Shown here: in pieces, positions 24,553 through 32,554 of the stretch
Position numbering within the stretch: position 1 is the first letter of the stretch
How the letters are laid out: each line of letters begins with the position of its first letter
Assembly (NCBI RefSeq): GCF_026343335.1
Contig: NZ_JAPELX010000001.1
Coordinates: 2,728,001-2,792,000 of the forward strand
Direction: 5' to 3'
Origin: Streptomyces sp. NBC_00078
GTDB lineage: Bacteria > Actinomycetota > Actinomycetes > Streptomycetales > Streptomycetaceae
Length of the DNA: 64,000 bases
Made by a program: the position numbers and the translations under genes
Notes under the pieces: generated by a model
What the model was told of the DNA's origin: nothing
The model's database searches: none
What the model saw: only the letters and a program-made list of their open reading frames with translations

Positions 24553-26997
24553 TCAGACGTTAATCGTCGCGGTGAGGCGGCGGTCCGTGATCGAGCGGCT
24601 CACCTGGATCTCGTACGAACCCTTCACAAGTGACCACGAGCCGGTCGCCTCGTCCCACACCTCGAAGGTGCGGCGCGGGAGTTCGACGACCGCTTCGGCC
24701 GTGTCGCCCGGGCCCGCCTCGACGGCCGCGAAGCCCGCGAGCCATCGCGCCGGGCGGTCGGGGCCGGCCTCGCTCCGGGCCAGGTAGACCTGGACGACCT
24801 CGCGGCCCGCGCGTTCCCCGGAGTTGCGGACACGGACCTTGGCGGTGGTGCCGTCGACCTCGACGGACTCGTACGTCCAGTCGGTGTAGCCGAGGCCGTG
24901 GCCGAAGGGGTACGAGGGGGTCCGGCCCGCCTTCTCCCAGGCTCGGTATCCGATGAAGAGGTCCTCGGTGTACGGGAGTTCGCCGTCCTGCGGCACCACC
25001 TGGGTGACCGGGGCGTCGGCCAGGGAGCCCCAGGTGGTGGGGAGCCGGCCGCCCGGTTCGTACGCGCCCGTCAGGACGTCCGCGAGGGCCGCGCCGCCCT
25101 CCTGGCCGGGGAACCAGCTGAGCAGGACGGCGGCGACCTCGTCCCGCCACGGAAGCTCGACCGGGGAGCCGGAGTTGACGACCACGACGGTGTTCGGGTT
25201 GGCGGCGGCGACCGCGCGGACCAGTTCGTCCTGGCGGCCGGGCAGGCCGAGGTTCTTGCGGTCGAAGCCCTCCGACTCCACGCGCTCGGTGGTGGCGACG
25301 ACGACGACGGCCGTGTCTGCGCGGCGGGCGGCCTCGACGGCTTCGGCGATCAGCTCGTCGGCGTCACGCTGCGGCTCCTGGTGGGCGAGGCCGAAGACGA
25401 CGACCTTGAAAGCGGCGTCCTCGGGGACGGCGACGACATGGGTGAGGGACACCTCGACCGGTTCGCCAGCGGTCAGGTCGGGCTGGGCGCGGGGCGCCGG
25501 GCCGCCGAGGAACGCCTCGAAGGGGTCGCCGTCGGCGGCGGGGCGCTGGATGTCGTCGTAGTGCGTCGTGCCCTCGACGGTGAGGGTGAAGGAGCCGGTG
25601 CCGTTGATGCCGAAGGTGTGCCTGCCTGCGGCATGGGGGGTGAAGGTGCCGGTCAGCTCGATGGTGTGGAGGTTGGTGTAGGTGACCCCCTCGGGGAAGT
25701 CCGAATCCGTCCACTGGATCTGGCCGCCCGACACGCTGCGCGCGCCGATGACGTTGCCGTCCGCGTCCCGGCACACCGCCCGCAGCTCGAACCCCTTGTC
25801 GGCGACGGCGAGTTCGGTGGCGGGGTCGGCGCCGACGGCATAGCTGAGGCTGTCTTCGGGGAGGGCGGCGATGAGGCCGTCGAGCGGGGAGACGATCCGG
25901 GACGGGAAGACGGTGGCCGATCCGCCGCCCTGGACACGGGCGTCGCGGGCGGCGGCGCCGATGAGGGCGACCGTGCCCGGCTTCAGGGGCAGGGCGTTGT
26001 TCTCGTTCCGCAGGAGGACGAAGGCGCGGCGGGCGATCTCACGGGCCAGCGCCTCGCCGTCGACGGTCCGGGGCGGCTCGGTCACGGCGGGCTCGGCGCT
26101 CTCCAGGGCGCCGACGCGGGCGGCGAGCCGCAGCACGTTGCGTACGGCCGTGTCGACCGTCGTCTCCTCCAACCTGCCGTCCCGCACTGCCTGGGCGAGT
26201 GGTGGGCCGTAGACGGTCTGCGGGCCGGGCATGGCCACATCCAGGCCGCCCTCGATGGCCGCGACCGTCGAACGCCCGGCCGTCCAGTCGGAGACGTTGT
26301 AGCCGTCGAAGCCCCACTCGCCCCGCAGGACCTCGTTGACCAGGTGGTGGTGCTCGGTCATCGTCGTGCCGTTGACCGTGTTGTAGGCGGTCATGATGCC
26401 CCAGGGGTGGGCGTTCTCGACGATCATCTCGAAGGGGGCCAGGTACAGCTCGCGCAGGGCGCGTTCGCCGATCAGGTTGTTGACGGTGAGGCGGTCGGTC
26501 TCGGCGTCGTTGGCGACGAAGTGCTTGACGGTGGTGCCGACGCCGCCGGACTGGACGCCGCTCACATAGCCGGAGCCGATGGCGCCGGTCAGGTACGGGT
26601 CCTCGCTGTAGGCCTCGAAGTGACGCCCGCCCAGCGGCGAGCGGTGGAGATTGACGGTCGGGGCGAGCAGCACGTGCACGCCCTTGCGGCGGGCCTCCTG
26701 GGCCAGCAGGACGCCCGCCTGGCGGGCCAGCTCCGGGTCCCAGGTGGCGGCCAGCGCGGTCGGGGAGGGCAGGGCGATGGAGGGGTCGTCGGCACCCCAG
26801 CGGACACCTCGCACCCCGATGGGCCCGTCGGACATCACGAGGGACCTCAGGCCGATCTCCGGCAGGGCGGGCAGGGTCCAGACGTCCTGCCCGGACAGCA
26901 GCCGGGCCTTGGCGTCCAGGTCCAGCTTGCCGAGCGCCGCCTCCACGGCGGCCTCGCGCGCCTGGTCGGCCGGAGAGGTTCCAGGGGTTCCCGCCAT
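24553..26997 (-). CDS. GH3 beta-glucosidase-type glycosidase with PA14 domain
   Basis: This 814-residue intracellular glycoside hydrolase has no signal peptide. The order is N-terminal GH3 barrel (SDGPIGVRG, KHFVANDAETDR, nucleophile Asp in GFDGYNVSDW), the GH3 C-terminal sandwich (FVLLRNENNALPL), an inserted PA14 domain (about residues 400-540, with AAGRHTFGINGTGSFTLTVEG) and a fibronectin-like C-terminal domain (REVVQVYLARSEA). The start ATG 26997 has AGGAG seven bases upstream; the open frame to 27471 is accidental. Family activity is beta-glucosidase or a related exo-glycosidase. It is divergent from a TetR gene that is the likely regulator. Confidence 0.92.
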   Translation of the reverse strand: MAGTPGTSPADQAREAAVEAALGKLDLDAKARLLSGQDVWTLPALPEIGLRSLVMSDGPIGVRGVRWGADDPSIALPSPTALAATWDPELARQAGVLLAQEARRKGVHVLLAPTVNLHRSPLGGRHFEAYSEDPYLTGAIGSGYVSGVQSGGVGTTVKHFVANDAETDRLTVNNLIGERALRELYLAPFEMIVENAHPWGIMTAYNTVNGTTMTEHHHLVNEVLRGEWGFDGYNVSDWTAGRSTVAAIEGGLDVAMPGPQTVYGPPLAQAVRDGRLEETTVDTAVRNVLRLAARVGALESAEPAVTEPPRTVDGEALAREIARRAFVLLRNENNALPLKPGTVALIGAAARDARVQGGGSATVFPSRIVSPLDGLIAALPEDSLSYAVGADPATELAVADKGFELRAVCRDADGNVIGARSVSGGQIQWTDSDFPEGVTYTNLHTIELTGTFTPHAAGRHTFGINGTGSFTLTVEGTTHYDDIQRPAADGDPFEAFLGGPAPRAQPDLTAGEPVEVSLTHVVAVPEDAAFKVVVFGLAHQEPQRDADELIAEAVEAARRADTAVVVVATTERVESEGFDRKNLGLPGRQDELVRAVAAANPNTVVVVNSGSPVELPWRDEVAAVLLSWFPGQEGGAALADVLTGAYEPGGRLPTTWGSLADAPVTQVVPQDGELPYTEDLFIGYRAWEKAGRTPSYPFGHGLGYTDWTYESVEVDGTTAKVRVRNSGERAGREVVQVYLARSEAGPDRPARWLAGFAAVEAGPGDTAEAVVELPRRTFEVWDEATGSWSLVKGSYEIQVSRSITDRRLTATINV

Positions 26998-27024
26998 CGG
27001 GTGTCTCCTCATCGGGTCATGCCG

Positions 27025-27060
27025 CCATGGCGTCCATGCCGTCCATGCCGTCCACGGCGT
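27025..27060. repeat. Four 9-bp tandem repeats upstream of GH3 gene
   Basis: Units are CCATGGCGT, CCATGCCGT, CCATGCCGT and CCACGGCGT. They lie in the divergent region between the GH3 and TetR genes. They could be a regulator array or a simple slippage product. Confidence 0.6.
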
Positions 27061-27154
27061 ACGAGATCCCATCGTGCACGTGTCACCTGTAACACGGTAG
27101 GTTTTGTGATCAGGCCGTAACAACAGGGGTGTGGGGATGCCGTACGGTGACGCC

Positions 27155-27715
27155 ATGAACGGCAGGGTCAGGAGCGAGGAGCGGCGCGCGGAGATCGTGC
27201 GGGCGGCGCTGGAAGTGATCGCGGAGCGCGGGTACCGGGGAGCGAGCCTGGCCGCGGTGGCGGAGCGCGTCGGCCTCACCCAGCAGGGACTGCTGCACCA
27301 CTTCCCGACGAAGGACGCGCTGCTCGTCGCCGTACTGGAGGACCGGGACCAGTGGGACGCGATGCCGGCCACCCCGTGGCGGATGGACCTGCTGGCCTCG
27401 CTGGTCGAGTACAACGCGATGCGGCCCGGCATCATCCAGACCTTCTCGGCGCTGCTCGGCGAGAGCGTCACGGAGGGGCATCCGGCGCGGGCCTACTTCA
27501 CCGACCGCTACCGGCAGGTGCGGGAGAGCATGGCAGCGGTCCTGCGCGCCGAGTACGGCGACCGCCTGCCGAACGGCCTGACCCCCGAGCGCACGGCCCC
27601 GCTCCTGGTCGCCGTGATGGACGGCCTGCAGTACCAGTGGCTGCTGGACCCGGAGTCGGTGGACATGCCGGGCGCGTTCCGGGACTTCGTCGCGCTGCTC
27701 GGCGAAGCGGCCTGA
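27155..27715 (+). CDS. TetR-family regulator next to GH3 glycosidase
   Basis: This 186-residue regulator has the helix-turn-helix RAEIVRAALEVIAERGYRG followed by SLAAVAERVGLTQQGLLHHFPTKDA. The C-terminal domain FSALLGESVTEGHPARAYFTDRYRQ resembles TetR_C_6-like repressors of glycosidase genes. ATG 27155 was chosen because TACGGT ends six bases upstream, as in leaderless genes of this window. Its divergent position suggests that it represses the GH3 gene in the absence of a glycoside inducer. Confidence 0.88.
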   Translation: MNGRVRSEERRAEIVRAALEVIAERGYRGASLAAVAERVGLTQQGLLHHFPTKDALLVAVLEDRDQWDAMPATPWRMDLLASLVEYNAMRPGIIQTFSALLGESVTEGHPARAYFTDRYRQVRESMAAVLRAEYGDRLPNGLTPERTAPLLVAVMDGLQYQWLLDPESVDMPGAFRDFVALLGEAA

Positions 27716-27724
27716 ACTCCCCTG

Positions 27725-28063
27725 CTACTGGCGCCAGATGACGGCCAGCGTCTTGCTCACCGCACACACGGCGGCGAAGGCGACGGCCCAGCCCAGGGCT
27801 CCGGCGACGGTCAGCGCGGCCACGCCGGCCCCGAACCAGAGCAGTTCGAAGCCGACGCGGACCGCGCCGCGCGTCTTGTACGACGCCTTCTGCGAGCCGA
27901 ACAGAGCCCACAGCGCGATCAGCACGGCCGGGGCTCCGAGGCCCGGCAGCCAGGCGAGCGGCGTCGACACGTCTCGGGTGAAACCCCAGTAGCCCACGGC
28001 GGCGAGCGCGCCGAGTTCGATGAGGAACAGAACGCCCAGGTTGACTGCCTTGACTGCCTTCAC
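27725..28063 (-). CDS. YrdB/DUF2568 small membrane protein
   Basis: This 112-residue protein with about four transmembrane helices (LGVLFLIELGALAAVGYWGF, APAVLIALWALFG, VGFELLWFGAGVAALTVAG, WAVAFAAVCAVSKTLAVIW) ends in QSRW-type residues reversed as IWRQ. The pattern fits the DUF2568/YrdB family, whose function is unknown. The stop is 10 bases from the convergent TetR stop. It lies 25 bases upstream of ridA-side sequence but is not overlapping it. Confidence 0.78.
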   Translation of the reverse strand: MKAVKAVNLGVLFLIELGALAAVGYWGFTRDVSTPLAWLPGLGAPAVLIALWALFGSQKASYKTRGAVRVGFELLWFGAGVAALTVAGALGWAVAFAAVCAVSKTLAVIWRQ

Positions 28064-28088
28064 GAGCGGCAGTATCGCCCGGAAGGGA

Positions 28089-28478
28089 TCACTCCGGCAC
28101 AGGTACCGCGGCGACGATCTCTATCTCGATCCGCGCCTCGGGCCGGAAGAGCCGCGAGACCTCGAAGGTCATGCTCGTCGGCGGGGTCCCGGTGAGGAAC
28201 TCCCGTCGTACGGAACCGTATTCCTGCAGCTCGCCGAGGTCGGTCAGATACGAGCGGATGTTGATGACGTCGGCCAGGGTCGCGCCGTGGGCCCGAAGCA
28301 GGGCGTCGAGCCCCTCGAAGATGCCGCGCGTCTGCTCGGCGAGGGTGTCACCCTCGGCGATCTGGCCGGAGACGAACAACAGGGCGCTGCCGTCGGGGTG
28401 TTCGACGCGGGCGACCTGGGAGTAGTAGGGGCCGGTGGGCTGCGGAGCGTCGGCCGGGTTGTCCAGGGTGACCTTCAT
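28089..28478 (-). CDS. RidA family protein (YjgF-like)
   Basis: This 129-residue protein of the RidA family hydrolyses reactive enamine/imine intermediates of amino acid metabolism. Signatures are PTGPYYSQVARV, LFVSGQIAEGD, ATLADVINIRSYLTDL and the C-terminal IEIEIVAAVPVP. The catalytic arginine of canonical RidA normally lies in the NIR/VVKT-type segment; here VINIRSYL keeps an Arg. The start ATG 28478 lies seven bases after a good promoter (see 28486-28514), implying a leaderless mRNA. It is divergent from the broken LysR gene, which may once have controlled it. Confidence 0.9.
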   Translation of the reverse strand: MKVTLDNPADAPQPTGPYYSQVARVEHPDGSALLFVSGQIAEGDTLAEQTRGIFEGLDALLRAHGATLADVINIRSYLTDLGELQEYGSVRREFLTGTPPTSMTFEVSRLFRPEARIEIEIVAAVPVPE

Positions 28479-28485
28479 GAGCTCG

Positions 28486-28514
28486 ACGCTAGGCGCGCCC
28501 CCGTGATGCGACAA
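28486..28514 (-). promoter_or_regulatory. Promoter of the RidA gene
   Basis: On the minus strand TTGTCG (28514-28509) and TAGCGT (28491-28486) are separated by exactly 17 bases, and the ATG follows seven bases after the -10. It is one of the clearest sigma-70-type promoters of the window and overlaps the start region of the LysR gene. Confidence 0.75.
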
Positions 28515-28536
28515 GCGAATGTCTAGCATGGCTGCC

Positions 28537-29507
28537 ATGCCGAAACAGCATCCCGGGCTTCCCGGGAATCCGGGGCTTCCCTCGCCTCCCGCGGTGGACG
28601 TGCCCGACGTCTCCACCGTCTGGCTGCGTGCGTTCCTGGCGGTCGCCCGCCAGGGCTCGTTCACCGTGGCCGCGCGGAGGCTCGGGTGGACGCAGTCGGC
28701 GGTGTCACGGCAGATCTCCTCCTTGGAGGCCGCGCTGGGCGGTGCCCCGCTCTTCGACCGACTGCCGCGCGGTGTGCGGCTCACGGAGGCGGGCCGGCTG
28801 CTCGTCCCGTACGCGCAGACCGTCGCCGAGACGCTGCACGGCGCCGCGCGCGAACTGACCGCGCTGCACCAAGTGGCGGGCGGGCGGCTGCGGTTCGGGG
28901 CGTTCCCCACGGCCGACGCGGCGCTGGTGCCGCACGCCCTGGCCGCGTTCCGCACCCGCCACCCCGGCGTCCGGCTATCGCGCGAGGAGGGGCTGACTCC
29001 CCGGCTCCTGGACCGGCTGTCCTCGGACCATCTCGATCTGGCGGTCGTCTCGACGACCGCCGGCACGTCCCTGGAGTCGTACGACCTCCATCACCTCCTC
29101 GACGAGTCGCTGTACGCGCCGTCCCGGCGGACCATCCGCTGGCCGTCCTCCGCGGCCCGGTGCGACTCGGCCGACTCGCCGACGCCGACTGGATCTCCGG
29201 CAGCTCCCGCCCCGAGGGCACCCTTCTGGACGCGGCCCTGCGCCAGGGTTTCCGCCCGCGAGTGACGCACGTCGTCGGCGAGTGGACCGCCAAACAGGGG
29301 TACGTCGCGGCAGGCCTCGGAGTCGCCCTTGTCCCGGCGCTGGCCGCCGAGTCCGTACGCCCCGACGTAGCACTGCTGCCGGTACTGGACGAGAGCGCCC
29401 CGGCGCGGGCGGTGTACGCGGCGACGGCACGGGGCCGGTCACCGGTGCCGGCGGCTGGGGCGTTCGTCGGGGCGCTGCGGGAGGCGGTCGCCCGGATCCC
29501 GGGGTAG
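28537..29507 (+). pseudogene. LysR-family regulator, frameshifted
   Basis: The N-terminal part (ATG 28537) has a LysR helix-turn-helix ([32 protein letters not shown] in parts) and the first half of the ligand domain up to LLDESLYA. At about 29117 the reading frame changes. The expected continuation HPLAVLRGPVRLGRLADADW is found only in the +1-related frame, which then runs as normal LysR sequence to the stop at 29507 (VVGEWTAKQGYVAAGLGVALVPAL). One missing base in GCGCCGTCC would explain it. The original frame stops at 29265. It is either a true pseudogene or a sequencing error. A -10-like TAGCAT ends seven bases before the ATG. Confidence 0.85.
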
Positions 29508-29511
29508 GTAC

Positions 29512-30405
29512 GTGGACCACTTCCGTCACGCGATACTGCGGAGCCTGAAGCAACGGGCCGCCCTGATCGCCGCGTTGGAGCGCACCTCTCGCGGACAGAC
29601 CGACGTCCGCTACCCGCACGGCAGGAAGACCGGGCGCGTTCTGGTCACCGGCTTCGATCCGTTCACGCTCGACCGGGACATCCGGATCTCCAACCCCTCC
29701 GGGGCCACCGCGCTCGCCCTCGACGGCACGGTGATCGAGACGGCGGACGGGCCGGCGCGGGTCGAGACCGTGGTGTTCCCGGTGCGCTGGCAGGACTTCG
29801 CCGGGGGCACGGTGGAGCGCACGCTGCGGCCGTATCTGAAGCAGGTGGATCTGTTCACCACCGTGAGCCAGGGGCGGGTCGGGCGGTTCGACGTGGAGCG
29901 GACCAACGGGGCCTGGCGCGGCGGCTTCCCGGACAACGACAACGTCAGCAGGACGGAGACCGTCCCGGTCACCGATCCCGCCTCGCAGCCGCAGTGGACG
30001 TCGACGACCCTGCCGTACAAGGAGATCGTGGCCGCGAAGACGGGCCGGTTCCCGGTGTACGACCACACGGAGGTGACCGAGATACCGGCGGGCGGCACCG
30101 ATCCCGTCGTACGGCCGGACGGACCGACCCCCGGTTCGGCTGCGCGGGCCGGAGGCGGTGGCGACTACCTCTCCAACGAGATCGCCTACCGGGCGACGCT
30201 GCTGCGCGACCGGCTCGGGCTGCACGGCAGTGTTCCGGGCGGCCATGTGCACACGCCGGTCCTGCAGTTCGGGACGGGCAACACCGATCCCTCGACCGGG
30301 ACGGTCACGGACCCGGAGTTCCTGCAGAACCGGCGGGACATCATCGAGCAGATGCGGGCGATCCTGCGGACGGCGATCGAGGCGGGCGCACCGCTCAGGA
30401 GGTGA
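29512..30405 (+). CDS. Pyroglutamyl peptidase (C15)-like protein lacking the catalytic Cys
   Basis: This 297-residue protein resembles pyrrolidone carboxyl peptidase. GRVLVTGFDPF and SNPSGATALALDG match the start of the C15 fold, Glu129 in RFDVERTN aligns with the catalytic Glu, and His247 in GHVHTPVL with the catalytic His. The place of the catalytic Cys is taken by Ser221 (GDYLSNEIAYR, where active enzymes have YxCN). An insertion of about 80 residues rich in Thr and Pro separates these blocks. It may be a serine variant or a non-peptidase binding protein. GTG 29512 lies four bases after the LysR stop, so the two are probably cotranscribed. Confidence 0.75.
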   Translation: MDHFRHAILRSLKQRAALIAALERTSRGQTDVRYPHGRKTGRVLVTGFDPFTLDRDIRISNPSGATALALDGTVIETADGPARVETVVFPVRWQDFAGGTVERTLRPYLKQVDLFTTVSQGRVGRFDVERTNGAWRGGFPDNDNVSRTETVPVTDPASQPQWTSTTLPYKEIVAAKTGRFPVYDHTEVTEIPAGGTDPVVRPDGPTPGSAARAGGGGDYLSNEIAYRATLLRDRLGLHGSVPGGHVHTPVLQFGTGNTDPSTGTVTDPEFLQNRRDIIEQMRAILRTAIEAGAPLRR

Positions 30406-31201
30406 CGTTCTCGTCCACGGACTCCTCCGGCTCCCCGTCGGCACGGTCCTCCTCGGTCTCCTCGCCCAGCAGGTCCCGCGCCAGCAGCGTCGCGCCCGCG
30501 ACCGCGCCCGGCATCAGGAAGACGGCGACGAAGGGGACCAGGAAGGCCAGGCCCAGGGGCGTGCCGAAGCCCCAGACCAGGGTCTTGCGGGAGCGCAGCA
30601 GGGTGAGGCGGGCGCGCAGGTCGACACCGCGGCGCTGGAGGGCGACCGCGGTGAGTTCCTCGGTGAGGAAGAAGCCGGTGACGAAGAAGCCGATCACCGG
30701 GACGGCGGTCTGCCCGACGAACGGGATGAAGCCGAGGGCGAAGAGCAGGATGCCCCAGAGCACGGCGCGCACCAGGATCCGGAGGCTGTCCCTGGCCGAG
30801 ATCCACAACTCGCGCCACAGCGGCAGGCCGGACTCCGGCGCGGTGCCGTCCGGGGAGACGTCACGGTCGACCTTCTCGGAGAGGTTCTCGTAGAAGGGCT
30901 GCCCGATGAGCAGCGTGACCGCGGTGAAGGTGAGGACGGCGAGGAGGAGGGCGAGGGCGACGAGTACGGCGGTGAGGAAGCCACGGAAGAGACCGAGCCA
31001 GGGGCTCGTCCAGTCATCGGCGAAGGGGGTCGACCAGGCGACGAAGTCCTCGCCCCACAGGGCCAGTGCGACGAGGGCCGCCACGTAGAGAACGAGGGTT
31101 ATCAGCCCTGGCAGCAGTCCGAAGCCGTATTGCCTGCGGTGCCGGGCCGCCCAGCGTTGGCCCTTGAGCAGATAGGTGAAGCCCACCCCGAGATCGCGCA
31201 T
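30395..31201 (-). CDS. EI24/CysZ-like membrane protein
   Basis: This 268-residue integral membrane protein of the EI24 domain family (CysZ in E. coli) has several long hydrophobic helices: FGLLPGLITLVLYVAALVAL, FLTAVLVALALLLAVLTFTAV, GILLFALGFIPFVGQTAVPV and the glycine-rich GFGTPLGLAFLVPFVAVFLMPG. The N-terminal GFTYLLKGQRW is typical. CysZ imports sulfate in enterobacteria; in Actinobacteria the substrate is not established. Its 3' end overlaps the convergent C15-like gene by 11 bases. The C-terminal tail is highly acidic. Confidence 0.85.
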   Translation of the reverse strand: MRDLGVGFTYLLKGQRWAARHRRQYGFGLLPGLITLVLYVAALVALALWGEDFVAWSTPFADDWTSPWLGLFRGFLTAVLVALALLLAVLTFTAVTLLIGQPFYENLSEKVDRDVSPDGTAPESGLPLWRELWISARDSLRILVRAVLWGILLFALGFIPFVGQTAVPVIGFFVTGFFLTEELTAVALQRRGVDLRARLTLLRSRKTLVWGFGTPLGLAFLVPFVAVFLMPGAVAGATLLARDLLGEETEEDRADGEPEESVDENVTS

Positions 31202-31271
31202 GAGGGCACTTTATCGGGGCAGGAGGCGGGGGCCTGTCCGGGCTGCCGCCCCGGGGTCCACGGGCCGCGTC

Positions 31272-31336
31272 GTGGCTGGTCGCGGCCGCGCGGCGGAGCC
31301 GCACACCGATACGGCCCCGCGATCCCGGAGGGGCGC
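31272..31336. repeat. Dispersed intergenic repeat, copy C
   Basis: GTGGCTGGTCGCGGCCGCGC, then GGCGGAGCCGCACACCGATA and CGGCCCCGCGATCCCGGAGG match the family at 13461 and 21721. It lies between two minus-strand genes, upstream of the EI24 gene. Confidence 0.65.
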
Positions 31337-31341
31337 TTTGC

Positions 31342-32208
31342 TCACGGAGTCGAGACGGCGGCGACCACGACTCCCCGCTCCGTCGTCGGCGCGAGGGCCG
31401 CCGTCACCCTTACCGCCGCCGCCCTTGCCACGCTCCCCGCCCGGGAAGCCGCCGCCAGCAGCAGGGGCTGGAGCTGTTCCAGGCCCGACACCAGGAGTTC
31501 CTCCCCGGCGATCAGTACCGGCCGGGCCGCCTTCGTCGTCGCCGCCGCTGCCTCCGTGAGGTCGGCCAGGGGTGGCAGCGTCGCCCGGACCACCCCGGCC
31601 CCTGCGGCCGCGGCACGTTCGGCGAGGGCGACCTGGAGCGGCATCAGCGGAGCCAGCGCCGCGGTCAACGCATCGGCGACGCGCCGGAGTTCGGGCGAGG
31701 ACTCGCGCAGCACGTCGGCCGCGGCGCGCAGCACCGGGGTGACCGCGAGCAGCACCCCCGCGGCCATGCCCGCCGCCGCGGGCAGCAGCGGGGACGTCGT
31801 CTCGACCAGGTCACCGAGCGCGTCCGCGAACTCCTCGACGGCCGGCTCGACCGCGTCCAGCACGGGCAGCAGGCTGTCACCGAGCACCGTCAGCAGCGCC
31901 TGCGCCGGCTCGCTCACCGGGTGCACGGCAAGCGGCGCCCCGCTCGTCCCGAGACGGGTCAGGGTGTCGACGATCCGGTAGAACGCCGCCTGCGCCTGCG
32001 GTGACGCACTCGCCTCGGCCAGTTCCGCGGTGGTCTCGCGCAGCACGCGCAGCACCTCGGTGCCCGAACCGTCGCGCGGGTCGAAGGTGTTGATGGCGAT
32101 CTTCGTGATGTTCCCGGCCGTGTCCAGGAGCTGGCCGGTGATGTCGGTGGTGCTGCGTGCCATGCGCAGCACGTCGTCCCTGCTGGGGAGCGAGGGGATC
32201 GTAGCCAT
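31342..32208 (-). CDS. Alanine-rich helical protein of unknown function
   Basis: I do not recognise this 288-residue protein. It starts MATIPSLPSRDDVLRMARST at ATG 32208, with AGGAG upstream. About a quarter of the residues are Ala, with Leu, Glu and Val spaced as in long amphipathic helices (TEVLRVLRETTAELAEASA, AALAPLMPLQVALAERAAAA). There is one glycine-rich hydrophobic stretch (AAAGMAAGVLLAVTPVLRAAADVL), but no clear signal peptide or enzyme motif. Phasin-like or membrane-associated coiled-coil roles are possible guesses only. It is divergent from a 47-residue gene and a serine hydrolase. Confidence 0.7.
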   Translation of the reverse strand: MATIPSLPSRDDVLRMARSTTDITGQLLDTAGNITKIAINTFDPRDGSGTEVLRVLRETTAELAEASASPQAQAAFYRIVDTLTRLGTSGAPLAVHPVSEPAQALLTVLGDSLLPVLDAVEPAVEEFADALGDLVETTSPLLPAAAGMAAGVLLAVTPVLRAAADVLRESSPELRRVADALTAALAPLMPLQVALAERAAAAGAGVVRATLPPLADLTEAAAATTKAARPVLIAGEELLVSGLEQLQPLLLAAASRAGSVARAAAVRVTAALAPTTERGVVVAAVSTP

Positions 32209-32395
32209 GGACTCTCCTCGGCCTGGGGCCCGCGTGGGGCGGGTCGGCTGCGGCGGTCGTCCTCAGCATGCCCCCATCCGCCTGCGTGTGATGCGCCATC
32301 CGGGGCATCCGCGACGCGAACTCCCTCTCGTTGCGGTTGAGTCCAACAGGTACATCTCGCCGTACCGATCTCAGGAAGCCCCGAAGGAGGTACGC

Positions 32396-32539
32396 GTGCA
32401 CACCACGACAACCGTCCTTGCGCACCGTGCACTGGTCGCCGGCCTCGCCCTGGCCGGCTTGCTCCTGGACCACGCGAAGGGGGAACTCGCCCAGGTCGGG
32501 CAGGCGTTGATCACCATGGCACACGCGAGCAGAGGCTGA
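32396..32539 (+). CDS. Small 47-residue protein
   Basis: GTG 32396 has the strongest Shine-Dalgarno of the neighbourhood (GAAGGAGG, five bases before the start). The product has a hydrophobic centre (ALVAGLALAGLLLDHA) and a short polar tail ending MAHASRG, so it could be a single-pass membrane or membrane-associated miniprotein. It lies 15 bases upstream of a serine hydrolase gene and is probably cotranscribed. There is no family that I recognise. Confidence 0.6.
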   Translation: MHTTTTVLAHRALVAGLALAGLLLDHAKGELAQVGQALITMAHASRG

Positions 32540-32554
32540 GATCGAGGAGACCGG

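Noticed and set aside
24898-27120. 740-residue open frame on the plus strand opposite the GH3 gene
   Set aside because: The opposite frame has full GH3 motifs; this one has low-complexity Gly/Val/Arg/Asp content and no family features.
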